Shown here: piece after piece, positions 55,493 through 63,949 of the stretch
Layout of the letters: each line of letters opens with the position of its first letter
Numbering within the stretch: the first letter of the stretch is position 1
Assembly (NCBI GenBank): GCA_019636385.1
Contig: JAHBXT010000003.1
Span: 310,001 to 374,000 of the forward strand
Source: Pirellulaceae bacterium
GTDB lineage: Bacteria; Planctomycetota; Planctomycetia; Pirellulales; Pirellulaceae
Direction of reading: 5' to 3'
Length of the DNA stretch: 64,000 bases
Program-made: the position numbers and the translations under genes
The notes under the pieces: model-generated
The model's database searches: none
Told to the model about the DNA's origin: nothing
Seen by the model: only the letters and a program-made list of their open reading frames with translations

Positions 55493-56044
55493 TTATGGTA
55501 CCCATCCGAGTTTCAATAGCTGGTCACGCAACTCCCTTCGCGCTCGATTCAACCGCGATCCTACGGTGCCCTCGGGTATTCCGACCATCTCGCTAATCTG
55601 TGCGTAGGACAAGTCGTCCACCTCTTTCAATAGAAAAATCAAGCGCAATTCTGGTTCGATCTGTTCCATCGCGCGAGTTAAAATCTCTGCCAATTCCCTG
55701 CTATGCGAGGTGCAATCGCTAGCAGCCACACCGTTTTTCGGCAGCGAATGAGTTTTTGTGACCCGGCGACCTCGTCTACGTAGGTGCTGAACCGCTTCAT
55801 TCATTACTAAACGATACAACCAGGTCGTAAATGACGACTCAAAGCGGAACGTGGACAATCTAGCGAACAAATGCAGAAACACATCTTGTGTCACATCCGC
55901 TGCATCGGATTCGCCCACAATTCGCTGAACCATTCGATAGACTCGACCACTGAAACATTCGTAAATCTGTCGCTGCGCATCTCGATCTCCGACCGCTGCA
56001 CGGCTAATGACCTTGACTTGGATTGTTTCATCACTGTCTGACAT
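55493..56044 (-). CDS. ECF RNA polymerase sigma factor, probably metal-responsive
   Basis: The 183-residue protein has region 2 (DAQRQIYECFSGRVYRMVQR, DAADVTQDVFLHLFARLSTF, FTTWLYRLVMNEAVQHLRRR) and region 4 (RAMEQIEPELRLIFLLKEV, LSYAQISEMVGIPEGTVGSR). It has an anti-sigma gene directly downstream and its promoter at 56100-56129 is repeated before the secreted-protein gene, so it probably activates both. Proximity to the cus-like efflux genes suggests a copper or silver response. Confidence 0.88.
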   Translation of the reverse strand: MSDSDETIQVKVISRAAVGDRDAQRQIYECFSGRVYRMVQRIVGESDAADVTQDVFLHLFARLSTFRFESSFTTWLYRLVMNEAVQHLRRRGRRVTKTHSLPKNGVAASDCTSHSRELAEILTRAMEQIEPELRLIFLLKEVDDLSYAQISEMVGIPEGTVGSRLNRARRELRDQLLKLGWVP

Positions 56045-56099
56045 TAGACCCCCGATTTTCGTGCTACCGCAGACACTCGCGGAAATCTACGTCGCGGCC

Positions 56100-56129
56100 T
56101 TAGATGCTCGCTGAACCGTATTTCTTCAC
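56100..56129 (-). promoter_or_regulatory. ECF-type promoter of the sigma/anti-sigma operon
   Basis: On the minus strand GTGAAGAA (56129-56122) and GCATCTAA (56107-56100) are separated by 14 bases, about 56 bases before the start codon. The match to 54547-54518 is exact in both blocks and in spacing. The -10 block fits the ATCT/GTCT-like elements common for ECF factors. Confidence 0.72.
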
Positions 56130-56504
56130 GAATAAGCGACAACTTTTGGGGTTTTTGTTGTCGGATTCACCTGCGTTCCCCAAACCTACTATCCGCTTTC
56201 AAGCGGACAGGTCTGTTGAATGAGCAGGCGAGCGGTGTTGCGGTGGAACTGAGCTCCGTGGTGGCTAGGGGGCCTTGGTTCCCGCCGATACCTGCTATAC
56301 GCAGCGCAGCTGCGTCTTGCCTGAACGTTCATTAGCTTGTGCGCGCGTTGATCTGGATCAAGCTTCGCCAAGCGAACTTGCCACTGGCCATTTTGGTATC
56401 GCAATCTCCAATTCCGTCCAAGTCGTAACCACTTCATGGGCCACTTAGTAAGTCGATAAGTTCTCCTAGACGATCTCGCCAGCCTGCACCATGCTCATGG
56501 CTGT
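56130..56504. other. Spacer with a short hairpin
   Basis: TCCGCTT (56192-56198) and AAGCGGA (56201-56207) form a 7-2-7 hairpin. An 82-codon minus-strand frame at 56189-56437 has no recognisable domain or ribosome-binding site. No gene is supported. Confidence 0.35.
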
Positions 56505-56732
56505 TTAGTTACCGCCAGTGTCAGCGGCGCCAACTGCGCTAGAAAATGGGAGCCTGTTTTGATATTGTCGCTGCCGGCCCTCCTTAAGAATCCTATCCAG
56601 TTCACGTAGCGATGCTATTATCTCCAAGGCAGCTCGGACCATTGCTGCCACTGGTGCTTGATCTGCGAAGCGCGACAATTCCGCAGCGAACGACCTGGCC
56701 GGTTCCTCCCTGGTAGGTCTCGCCTCTGGCAG
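56505..56732 (-). pseudogene. Remnant of an IS4-like transposase N-terminus
   Basis: A 75-codon minus-strand frame without a proper start reads ARSFAAELSRFADQAPVAAM, VRAALEIIASLRELDRILKE and GRQRQYQNRLPFSSAVGA. The order APVAAMVRAALE...LD...RQYxxxLPFSSAV fits the N-terminus of planctomycete and other IS4-type transposases. It ends at a TAA at 56505-56507; a TGA at 56733-56735 cuts it from upstream sequence. No catalytic core is present, so it is a fragment. Confidence 0.5.
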
Positions 56733-56960
56733 TCACACAACGCGCTGCCGTTCGATGCTGTTCATTTCAATCGACACTATGCTAATTTCAACGCCAACCT
56801 CCAGTCCGTTGGGCATTTGGGCAGCTTGGCTTCAATATCTCCAAACGCAGTTCTGGCGACTGACAGCTTAATAGGCGCGGAATCTATAAGCCGATAGTAG
56901 TTGAAGTATACTCACCAAGGCAGGGCGAAAGCGACAACGAACTGTCATGGTCAAGGCAAC
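56733..56960. other. Non-coding or decayed stretch before the DUF1080 gene end
   Basis: A short minus-strand frame continues just upstream of the IS4-like remnant but is closed by stops. Nothing else is supported. Confidence 0.3.
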
Positions 56961-58190
56961 TTAGTTGGCCTCACTCGGCTGTGTTTCGCCTATAACACTG
57001 TCTGCTGTATCAGTGACTGGAGCGCTGTCGCTGGTAGCCGCCGCTTGAGCCGCTTGCTCTTGTTCCAATTTCTGTGCGGCGGCCTGAGCTTTGGCTGCCG
57101 CTACGGCGGCCAGCTCTTCGGGCGTGGGAGACAGCACGGGAAACGGCGAGAAATCGACTAGACCGCGATCGACGATCCAAATGTTGCGAAAGAGCACCGG
57201 GTCGCGGTGATCTTGGAAGCGAATAGGCAGCAGTGTGGGCGCCTCCTCTTGGCCAGCCCCCGTTTTGTTGGGTACTTCAAAGTTGTCTTGCGTCTTGACC
57301 CCGTTGTGCCAGACGGTGATTCGGGCGGATTGGAGCTTGGCACCGTCCGCACCCCACCGAGGACTGGTGAATTTAATATCGTAGGTCTGCCACACGAGTG
57401 GCGGGAAGCTCATGTTCACATCGGGCGGCTTCGTGCGATACAGACTGCTGGCACCGTTGAATGTCGGCAGCTCTCCGAATGAATCCAGGATTTGTACCTC
57501 ATAGCGGCTGAGCAAATAGCAACCACTGTTGCCGCGAGCTTGATCGGTCGAGTTGGGCATGTAGGGCACCATGAATTCCACATGCAAATTGAAGTCTTGG
57601 AACATCGGTAGCACGTCGGCGCCCGGCATCAACAGCCCGTCGTCGGTCATTCGAGCCCTTACGAACTGGGCGGTGTTGGTGCCATCAAACAGTACTACAG
57701 CACCGGTCGGCGGAAGTGCACCCATGGTCGGACTGCCGCGACGGATGCGCTCCAGGCGACCAATCGAATTGCCATGACGATCCGACAGTCGGCAGGCATC
57801 AGCCTCGACCACGATCACCCAGGGACCTCCGGACAGTACCAAGTAATCTTCAAAACGCCGTCCCAGTAAGGGCAGTACTTGACTTTGAACACCTTCTTGC
57901 CCTGGCAATCCGCCAATAAACTGCAGCGCCTCGAAATTGCCGAGGCCGACCGGACGAAGTTGAAGTCCCAACGGCTCGGCGGGCTTATCGCCGACATTGA
58001 CCAGGCCCACGAACTCGCCCAACAGTTCGTAGTCCAAGTCACCTTCAGGCGGCTGGGTGTAGGCGACACGCTCCAGGCGTTCACCGATCCCTTTCGCAGC
58101 CGGCTCCTGGCCCCAAGCAATACTGGAAGTCGCTATCCCGGCCACCAAGATGACCGCAACTCTCAACTGAATTGTCATGATGTTCTTCAT
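56961..58190 (-). CDS. Secreted DUF1080 (3-keto-disaccharide hydrolase-like) protein
   Basis: The start at 58190 (MKNIMTIQLRVAVILVAGIA) gives a signal peptide ending near residue 27 and about 409 residues in total. The DUF1080 domain (VLFDGTNTAQFVRARMTDDG, MFQDFNLHVEFMVPYMPNS, RGNSGCYLLSRYEVQILDSF, WQTYDIKFTSPRW, ITVWHNGVKTQDNFEVPNK, LPIRFQDHRDPVLFRNIWI) fills residues about 160-380. It is a concanavalin-like fold that includes 3-keto-glycoside hydrolases and is greatly expanded in planctomycetes. A Gln/Ala/Glu-rich tail follows. Substrate is unknown. Confidence 0.85.
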   Translation of the reverse strand: MKNIMTIQLRVAVILVAGIATSSIAWGQEPAAKGIGERLERVAYTQPPEGDLDYELLGEFVGLVNVGDKPAEPLGLQLRPVGLGNFEALQFIGGLPGQEGVQSQVLPLLGRRFEDYLVLSGGPWVIVVEADACRLSDRHGNSIGRLERIRRGSPTMGALPPTGAVVLFDGTNTAQFVRARMTDDGLLMPGADVLPMFQDFNLHVEFMVPYMPNSTDQARGNSGCYLLSRYEVQILDSFGELPTFNGASSLYRTKPPDVNMSFPPLVWQTYDIKFTSPRWGADGAKLQSARITVWHNGVKTQDNFEVPNKTGAGQEEAPTLLPIRFQDHRDPVLFRNIWIVDRGLVDFSPFPVLSPTPEELAAVAAAKAQAAAQKLEQEQAAQAAATSDSAPVTDTADSVIGETQPSEAN

Positions 58191-58721
58191 GCAGGAGAAA
58201 GAAATAGACAAATGTCTATTGTGATTGCCGACCATGCATAGTTCAACCCGACAGCCAAACAGGACAGGATACTGTGAATAACTCTGCCGCCGCCAGCGGT
58301 TAGCCGGATGACACTGCCTGAATGTCGATACCTCAGATGCGGGTGATCGCTAATCAAGTTCTTTGCGGCCAAGCGATGGTCCCAAACCGCATTGCCCTGC
58401 CCGATAGACAACGAAAAAACCCGAGACGGCGGACGGACCGCACGCCTCGGGCTCAAAAGGGTTTTGGATGTGAAGGTTATAGTTTACATGTTAACCAAGC
58501 CATCCGAGGATAGCTCACGACAACCGTCTCATTCTCGTTCAGCGCCTTTGCCGCCGAAAAAAAGGGTTCACGATCGCCGGTCGGTCCGGGGCGCGATAAC
58601 TCCCATGGGCCGGGCCGGTGAAAACTACCGTTTGTCAGTCCGCGCAGGCCGCAGGCATTGGTGGCTCGCCTCCGGTTAAGGAATTCGAGTTCGGCCAAGC
58701 TGCTTGCCGGCTGCCAACGCA
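58191..58721. other. Spacer between DUF1080 and glgX
   Basis: No gene is supported. A strong minus-strand terminator lies at 58414-58451 and would end the glgX transcript before DUF1080; the DUF1080 promoter should lie between 58190 and that site. Confidence 0.45.
58414..58451 (-). terminator. Rho-independent terminator downstream of glgX
   Basis: On the minus strand CCCGAGGCG pairs with CGTCTCGGG (one G-T pair), extended by GCGG/CCGC around a TCCGT loop, and followed by TTTTTTCG. It lies about 270 bases past the glgX stop and upstream of the DUF1080 gene. Confidence 0.88.
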
Positions 58722-60812
58722 TCACGCGTGAGGCTCTGCGACGAAGGCCATCAGACTGCGATAAACCAATTCAACTTGTCGATTTGCCGGTGCGGGCGGA
58801 CCATCCATATCCGGAAAAATATCCAGAGGTGAGTCCGCAGTGGTGTCAAACAACAAGCTCCAGCGAAGTTGCCGCGTCTGTTCTGGCAGTCGGAAAGTTA
58901 GCGTTTCAGCGGTCCCATTAAACAGGAACAGTAGATCGCGCGCTTTGCCTTGCGGATCGTCGGCGGCGGCCGGAGCCGGTAGCCAGCAGACCAAACCGCC
59001 ATTGGGGTGTTCCCAATTAAACGGCAGGCCTTGATGGTTAAACCAGTTCACGTCCGGAATACCGCGACCATCAAAAGGACGGCCAGTCAAAAAGCGTTGA
59101 CGACGCAGAGTGGGTTGGTTTTTGCGCAGTTTGATTAAGCCCTTCACAAAGTTGCGTATGTGTTGGTGGCGCTTAACAAACGACCAATTGAACCAGGAGA
59201 TTTCGTTGTCTTGGCAGTAGGCATTATTATTGCCATGCTGCGTCCGACGAACTTCATCTCCCATGACGATCATGGGAACCCCCTGACTCATCAGGAGGGT
59301 CGCCAACATATTCTTGATCTGTCGCACCCGCAGTGTCTCCACCGCTTTGCGGCGCGACGGACCTTCGACTCCATAGTTGTCACTACAATTGTTGTTGTCG
59401 CCGTCGCGATTGTTTTCGCCATTAGCCAGATTGTGTTTGTCCTTGTAGCTGACCAAGTCATTCAAGGTAAACCCATCGTGGCTGGTAACGAAATTGATGC
59501 TGCAATACGGCGCGCGGCCGGCATGTTCGTACAAGTCTGAAGACCCGGCCAGGCGCGTGGCCATGGCTCCGATCATGCCGGGATCGCCGCGCCAATATCT
59601 GCGAACATCGTCGCGATAGTGACCGTTCCACTCAGCCCATCGCCGATCGCCAAAGGATCCGACCTGGTAAGCACCAGCCGCATCCCAAGCTTCCGCAATG
59701 ATCTTCGTGTCGGCCAACATCGGGTCTTCGGCGATGAATTCAACCATCGGCGGGTTAGGCGTCAGGTTACCAAATCGATCGCGAGACAAGATGCTGGCCA
59801 AGTCGAAACGAAAACCGTCCACATGGTAGTTGTGCACCCAGTGCCGCAGGCAATGGAAGATCAACTCCCGACAAATCGGATGGTTGCCGTTAAACGTATT
59901 ACCACACCCTGAATAGTTGCTGTAGTGACTGCCGCCGCTATTGAGGATGTAGTAAACCTGATTTTCGAGTCCCTTAAAGCTCAGAATCGGCCCGTGCTGA
60001 TTGCCCTCGCAGGTATGGTTGAACACCACATCCAGAATCACTTCAATTCCGGCACGATGCAGTGCTTTGACCGTCTGCTTGAACTCAGTCACTTGAGCCC
60101 CCGGCACGTCGCTATGAGCATAGCCACGATGCGGGGCAAAGAAGGCCATGGGATCATAGCCCCAGTAATTGGGTTGATCCGGCTGGTTTCCATGGATATC
60201 GCGAATTGGGAACTCGTGTATCGGCATCAGTTCGACGGCGGTGACTCCCAGGTCTTGTAGATACGGAATCTTCTCGATTAAACCGAGGTAGGTTCCGCGA
60301 TACTTGACACCAGAGGATTCATGTTGCGTAAAGCCGCGAACATGAGTCTCGTAAATCACCGTGTCGGTCAACGGACGCCGCAGATGGCGATCTCCCTCCC
60401 AGTCAAAGTAGTCGTCGATGACAACGCACTTTGGTGGGCGGATGATGCCATCGGTGCTCGGTTGAAAACAACCGGCCAGTGCTTTCGCATACGGATCGAT
60501 CAGCCGCGCCTGTCCGTCAAACCACTGACCTGACTCGGGGTCATAGGGTCCGCTGGCTTGAAAGTGGTACAACTGACCTGGGTTGAGACCAGGAACAAAA
60601 ACGCTCCATACGTCTCCCCAGCGATCCGTGTCACGATCCAGTTCGATAATCTCGACCGGTTCGCGATCCTCGACCTTATCATACAACAGGACACGCATCG
60701 CCGTAGCGCTGCGACTGAAGACGACGAACTGCACGCCCCGTTCCGTTGCGATCGCTCCGTAGGGTAGCGAATAGGTAAATTGCAATTCAGGATGCGGGTG
60801 TCGCATGAGCAT
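58722..60812 (-). CDS. glgX: Glycogen debranching enzyme GlgX
   Basis: GlgX (GH13) removes short alpha-1,6 branches of limit-dextrin glycogen. The 696-residue protein has an N-terminal CBM48 domain (YGAIATERGVQFVVFSRSAT, DRWGDVWSVFVPGLNPGQLY) and the GH13 catalytic domain with TAVELMPIHEF, ILDVVFNHTCEG, DGFRFDLASILS (nucleophile Asp), IIAEAWDAAGAY (acid/base Glu) and INFVTSHDGFTLNDLVSY (transition-state Asp). LANGENNRDGDNNN is the family's Asn-rich loop. AAGGA stands 11 bases before the ATG at 60812. Length is typical. No glgA, glgB or glgP gene is adjacent. Confidence 0.95.
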   Translation of the reverse strand: MLMRHPHPELQFTYSLPYGAIATERGVQFVVFSRSATAMRVLLYDKVEDREPVEIIELDRDTDRWGDVWSVFVPGLNPGQLYHFQASGPYDPESGQWFDGQARLIDPYAKALAGCFQPSTDGIIRPPKCVVIDDYFDWEGDRHLRRPLTDTVIYETHVRGFTQHESSGVKYRGTYLGLIEKIPYLQDLGVTAVELMPIHEFPIRDIHGNQPDQPNYWGYDPMAFFAPHRGYAHSDVPGAQVTEFKQTVKALHRAGIEVILDVVFNHTCEGNQHGPILSFKGLENQVYYILNSGGSHYSNYSGCGNTFNGNHPICRELIFHCLRHWVHNYHVDGFRFDLASILSRDRFGNLTPNPPMVEFIAEDPMLADTKIIAEAWDAAGAYQVGSFGDRRWAEWNGHYRDDVRRYWRGDPGMIGAMATRLAGSSDLYEHAGRAPYCSINFVTSHDGFTLNDLVSYKDKHNLANGENNRDGDNNNCSDNYGVEGPSRRKAVETLRVRQIKNMLATLLMSQGVPMIVMGDEVRRTQHGNNNAYCQDNEISWFNWSFVKRHQHIRNFVKGLIKLRKNQPTLRRQRFLTGRPFDGRGIPDVNWFNHQGLPFNWEHPNGGLVCWLPAPAAADDPQGKARDLLFLFNGTAETLTFRLPEQTRQLRWSLLFDTTADSPLDIFPDMDGPPAPANRQVELVYRSLMAFVAEPHA

Positions 60813-61211
60813 ACTTCAAGTAGTCCTTCTTGAGCGAGTTGGCTTCCGGATGAGGATCGTGACACAGGGAAGCATACCACCGGCTCAAGAAGTGCAAGGA
60901 AAAAATGCGTCTGGCAGCACCGAATAAGCGTCGCAGCACGACGCGATAGTTCGAGCAACCAAAGCCTAGCAACCAGCTAAGAACTTCCGATTCATCCAGC
61001 GCGACATAATGGCAACTGTTATAGAGTGTAGCCGAGTCAAGCTGTAGCGGTTAGTGGTGAGTGCGATGACAACAGGCTTGCCTCATGCACCGACCCGTCC
61101 GGCTACCGTCGACGTCCAGTAGCTACCGTCCCTCGAGGGTTAGGGGCCAACCTAATACGTCCACACTCTGGCCAGTGTAGCTTCAGAGCCCTGGTCAGCG
61201 TAGCTACTGAG
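60813..61211. repeat. Intergenic stretch with short direct and inverted repeats
   Basis: GGCTACCGTC (61101-61110) and AGCTACCGTC (61121-61130) are direct repeats of CTACCGTC; CCCTCGAGGG (61130-61139) is a 10-base palindrome. The CTACCGTC core, or its complement GACGGTAG, recurs near 34286-34294. No gene is supported. Confidence 0.4.
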
Positions 61212-62618
61212 TTAGCGTCCGGCGTTCAGCAGGGCCTTACGTATCTGTTCTTTTACATGAGTGTCGGACTCAGTCGCCATCAACATGCGCAGACTGCGCT
61301 GAACTTCATTGTCCAACATCGACGCCAGTAGCGAGACAGACATGCTGCGAACTTCGGCCTGCCCGTCCTGTGCCATCCAAATCAGCCAAGGCCGGGGATC
61401 TAAACAATCTGAAATCGCCAGCTGCTGGATCAACGCCAGTCGCTGCGAGGCAGAGCCAACCGCCAATTGAGTAGCCAATTCGATGCGTTCATCATCAAAA
61501 CCATGTTTACGCAGGGCCAGCGCGGCTGATTTGGCGACATTGGGCTGTTGGCTACCCAGCAATCGAACCAGACCAGCGATTTCTCCTTGCTCGAATCCCT
61601 GCCGGTCGAAGCGGTTAGAAATCAAGCGGAATTGGGCAGGTGAGTGTTGTGAGATAGAAGCCGATGTCTTGACCATCATAGGTAAATCGACAGACGCAGA
61701 CGGAACTGCTCCTGGCTGCGCCGCTGAGTCAGCCTGCGCCCATCCATGCGATGGATCGCCAGACGGATATTGATATTGGAATCGGTTGGCAGCCGAAGGT
61801 TCGGTGGACGAATCAGAAAGTTGCATGGGTGTTGCAGGAACTTCATTTCGGCCAGCGGGACTCCTGGTTTCCAAACCAGTCGGTAGCGAAAGTACGCGTT
61901 GGCTAGTCAGTGGAGAGCTGGTCGAACTGTGTACGGACATCGTTTCAGTCAGCGGCTTGGATTGCTCAAGCGGGAGCGGGGGGGCGGGAAAGTTTGGAAG
62001 GGGCGTAGGCGGAGTGGCCAGAGCACCGAGGCGAGCCGCGGACTGCATCACGGTAGCCGGTTCGCTGAGAGTACTGTTGGCAATCGTGCGTTGGCAAAGA
62101 TCGGTTACCGCTGATAGCTGCGGATCGTCCAGCGCAACACAGCGCGCATACAGTCGGGCTGCAAGGCTGCGCGCCAGTCGTTGATTCTCCGCAGGCAGGT
62201 CGGACGGTTGGCTCTGCAGTTGTTCGGCCAAGCGTTGCATCGCCGCGTAATGATTTTTCGTGTCGTCTTGCTCCCAACGATCCACACAGAGGTTCAACTT
62301 CTCCCAGGCTGATCGAGCCACACGCGTGTCCTGATGTTGCAGCCCTTTGGCCAAGACGACTTCCGTGTCAGCGCCCAGAATTCCCAAGGCTTCCAGAGAC
62401 CACAACACTTCGGCAGCCGAGCCTTTGGGGGTAATCTGGCGTGTCAGTTGGCTAGTGAGCTGACGCTGTCCGAAAACCCACCCTGCGACTCCAGCCACCA
62501 GTCCGAGGCAGAACCATATCCAGCCGCCTTTGGGCAGCAGACCACCAGGCAGAGGCCGTGTGGGAGCCGCCCGAAAGCGCAGGTCGATGCGTTCCATCAG
62601 CTCAGAATCGTCGTTCAT
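61212..62618 (-). CDS. Membrane-anchored protein with HEAT-like repeats
   Basis: The 468-residue protein has a cytoplasmic N-terminus, one membrane helix (WIWFCLGLVAGVAGWVFGQ, residues about 33-51), helical repeats near residues 70-180, a long Pro/Ser/Thr-rich middle, and C-terminal HEAT-type pairs (LVRLLGSQQPNVAKSAALAL, ELATQLAVGSASQRLALIQQ, QDGQAEVRSMSVSLLASMLD). Such repeats usually bind other proteins. No enzyme motif is present. Function is unknown; no gene that suggests a partner is adjacent. Confidence 0.75.
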   Translation of the reverse strand: MNDDSELMERIDLRFRAAPTRPLPGGLLPKGGWIWFCLGLVAGVAGWVFGQRQLTSQLTRQITPKGSAAEVLWSLEALGILGADTEVVLAKGLQHQDTRVARSAWEKLNLCVDRWEQDDTKNHYAAMQRLAEQLQSQPSDLPAENQRLARSLAARLYARCVALDDPQLSAVTDLCQRTIANSTLSEPATVMQSAARLGALATPPTPLPNFPAPPLPLEQSKPLTETMSVHSSTSSPLTSQRVLSLPTGLETRSPAGRNEVPATPMQLSDSSTEPSAANRFQYQYPSGDPSHGWAQADSAAQPGAVPSASVDLPMMVKTSASISQHSPAQFRLISNRFDRQGFEQGEIAGLVRLLGSQQPNVAKSAALALRKHGFDDERIELATQLAVGSASQRLALIQQLAISDCLDPRPWLIWMAQDGQAEVRSMSVSLLASMLDNEVQRSLRMLMATESDTHVKEQIRKALLNAGR

Positions 62619-62775
62619 ACGTTAAACTCCACCCGACCGACAGCCAGTTCAGAATCGCCTTTTCGCAAAACGGTACGACGCATTCAATAGCAAATTGCCA
62701 AGCCGTGTGTTATAAGATTACTAGCATTGATTCCCGGAGTCCTCGCGATTACAGCAATTGCCATAGGAGTTAAGC

Positions 62776-63003
62776 GTGCTGACGCCAGCCGAAGTCGTTG
62801 ACAAAGATTTTTTGGAACATCGCCACCAATTGTTGGAGATTGCGGCCTACCTAGACCGTTACGATGCCGCAGTGCAGCGCACCGGCCAGTCGGGGCCCGT
62901 GCCGCACAAGCTGAAACTGATTGACCAGGCGCTAGCTGTCTTGCGAACGCCCCCCTCAGAACGCGGTCGAGCCTGCGATTTGTTGGAGCTGTTTGCGTCG
63001 TAG
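62776..63003 (+). CDS. Small hypothetical protein, 75 residues
   Basis: A GTG start at 62776 has AGGAG at good spacing (ATAGGAGTTAAGC before it). The protein is helical: DKDFLEHRHQLLEIAAYLDR, YDAAVQRTGQSGPVPHKLKL and IDQALAVLRTPPSERGRACD, then LLELFAS. I do not recognise a named family. The clean ribosome-binding site and coding-like composition make it probably real. It lies upstream of the TatD-like gene by 110 bases in the same direction. Confidence 0.68.
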   Translation: MLTPAEVVDKDFLEHRHQLLEIAAYLDRYDAAVQRTGQSGPVPHKLKLIDQALAVLRTPPSERGRACDLLELFAS

Positions 63004-63112
63004 CAGAATGTCTTCAAGCTTGACGCGGAACGGACTATACTAGCCATAGATTCCCAATGCGCTTCGCGAGTGCTTAGTCAGAGCCACTGCCTTTACGGAG
63101 GTATTTTTCTAT

Positions 63113-63949
63113 ATGCAAATTATCCAGCCCCACTATCACGCGATTGCCCGAACGGCTCAGGACTACGAACGCATGGCGATGTCCGGAGTGGTCGCAGTCG
63201 CTGAGCCTGCGTTTTGGGCCGGCTTTGATCGCCGCTATCCGGAAACGTTTATTGACTATTTTCGCCAGATCAGCGAGTTTGAGCCGACGCGAGCGGCGGA
63301 ATACGGCATCCGACATTTTTGCTGGGTCGCGGTGAACCCCAAAGAAGCAGAGAACGTGACGTTGACGCGCGCGGTATTGGAGCAAATGCCAGAGTTCTTT
63401 GCAAAGCCGACATGCTTGGGCGTGGGTGAAACCGGGTTGCACAAATCGACTAAGAACGAGTGTGAAGCGTTGGAGGCCCACGTTGAACTGGCCATGAAGC
63501 ATGGTCAATTGGTGCTGATTCACACGCCACACTTGGCAGACAAAGCTCATGGTACACGGCGCGTACTCGAAGTCTTAGCCGCAATGAACGTCGATCCTCA
63601 ACGCATCTGGATTGATCACGTGGAAGAACAGACCATCGGCCCGTGCTTGGATGCGGGCTATTGGGTTGGATTTACCCTGTATCCGATTACCAAGTGTTCG
63701 CCCAAGCGAGCTGTGGATATGCTGGAAAAGTATGGTTGGGAGCGAATTCTGGTGAATTCGTCGGCTGACTGGGGGCCCAGCGATCCATTTACCTTACAGC
63801 AGTGCGTTGTAGAATTCCGACGCCGCGGACATTCGCTCCAAGAAGCTCTGGAAGTGTTTCACAACAACCCCTGTCGATTTTTGGGGCAGAATCCAAAGTT
63901 TGATATTCAGCCGGTTCGCGTCGAGTATGATAGTGCAGTTGGGGTTTGA
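63113..63949 (+). CDS. TatD-family metal-dependent hydrolase, EboB-like
   Basis: The 278-residue protein is an amidohydrolase-fold TatD member. Metal ligands are visible as HYHA near the N-terminus (residues 7-9), Glu in GVGETGLHKS, His in VLIHTPHLADKAHG, His in IWIDHVEEQT and Asp in VNSSADWGPSDPF. The motif VVAVAEPAFWAGF and the order RHFCWVAVNPKEAEN, GFTLYPITKCSPKRAVDMLE match the EboB group of the ebo cluster, found in several bacteria, better than ordinary TatD nucleases. The remaining ebo genes would lie beyond the right edge, so the assignment cannot be confirmed here. The reaction is unknown. Confidence 0.75.
   Translation: MQIIQPHYHAIARTAQDYERMAMSGVVAVAEPAFWAGFDRRYPETFIDYFRQISEFEPTRAAEYGIRHFCWVAVNPKEAENVTLTRAVLEQMPEFFAKPTCLGVGETGLHKSTKNECEALEAHVELAMKHGQLVLIHTPHLADKAHGTRRVLEVLAAMNVDPQRIWIDHVEEQTIGPCLDAGYWVGFTLYPITKCSPKRAVDMLEKYGWERILVNSSADWGPSDPFTLQQCVVEFRRRGHSLQEALEVFHNNPCRFLGQNPKFDIQPVRVEYDSAVGV

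Noticed and set aside
56189..56437. 82-codon minus-strand frame
   Set aside because: Rich in Arg and Gln with no recognisable domain or start signal; probably not a gene.
62776..63003. EboA assignment for the 75-residue protein
   Set aside because: It is too short and does not show features of EboA; only position suggested it.
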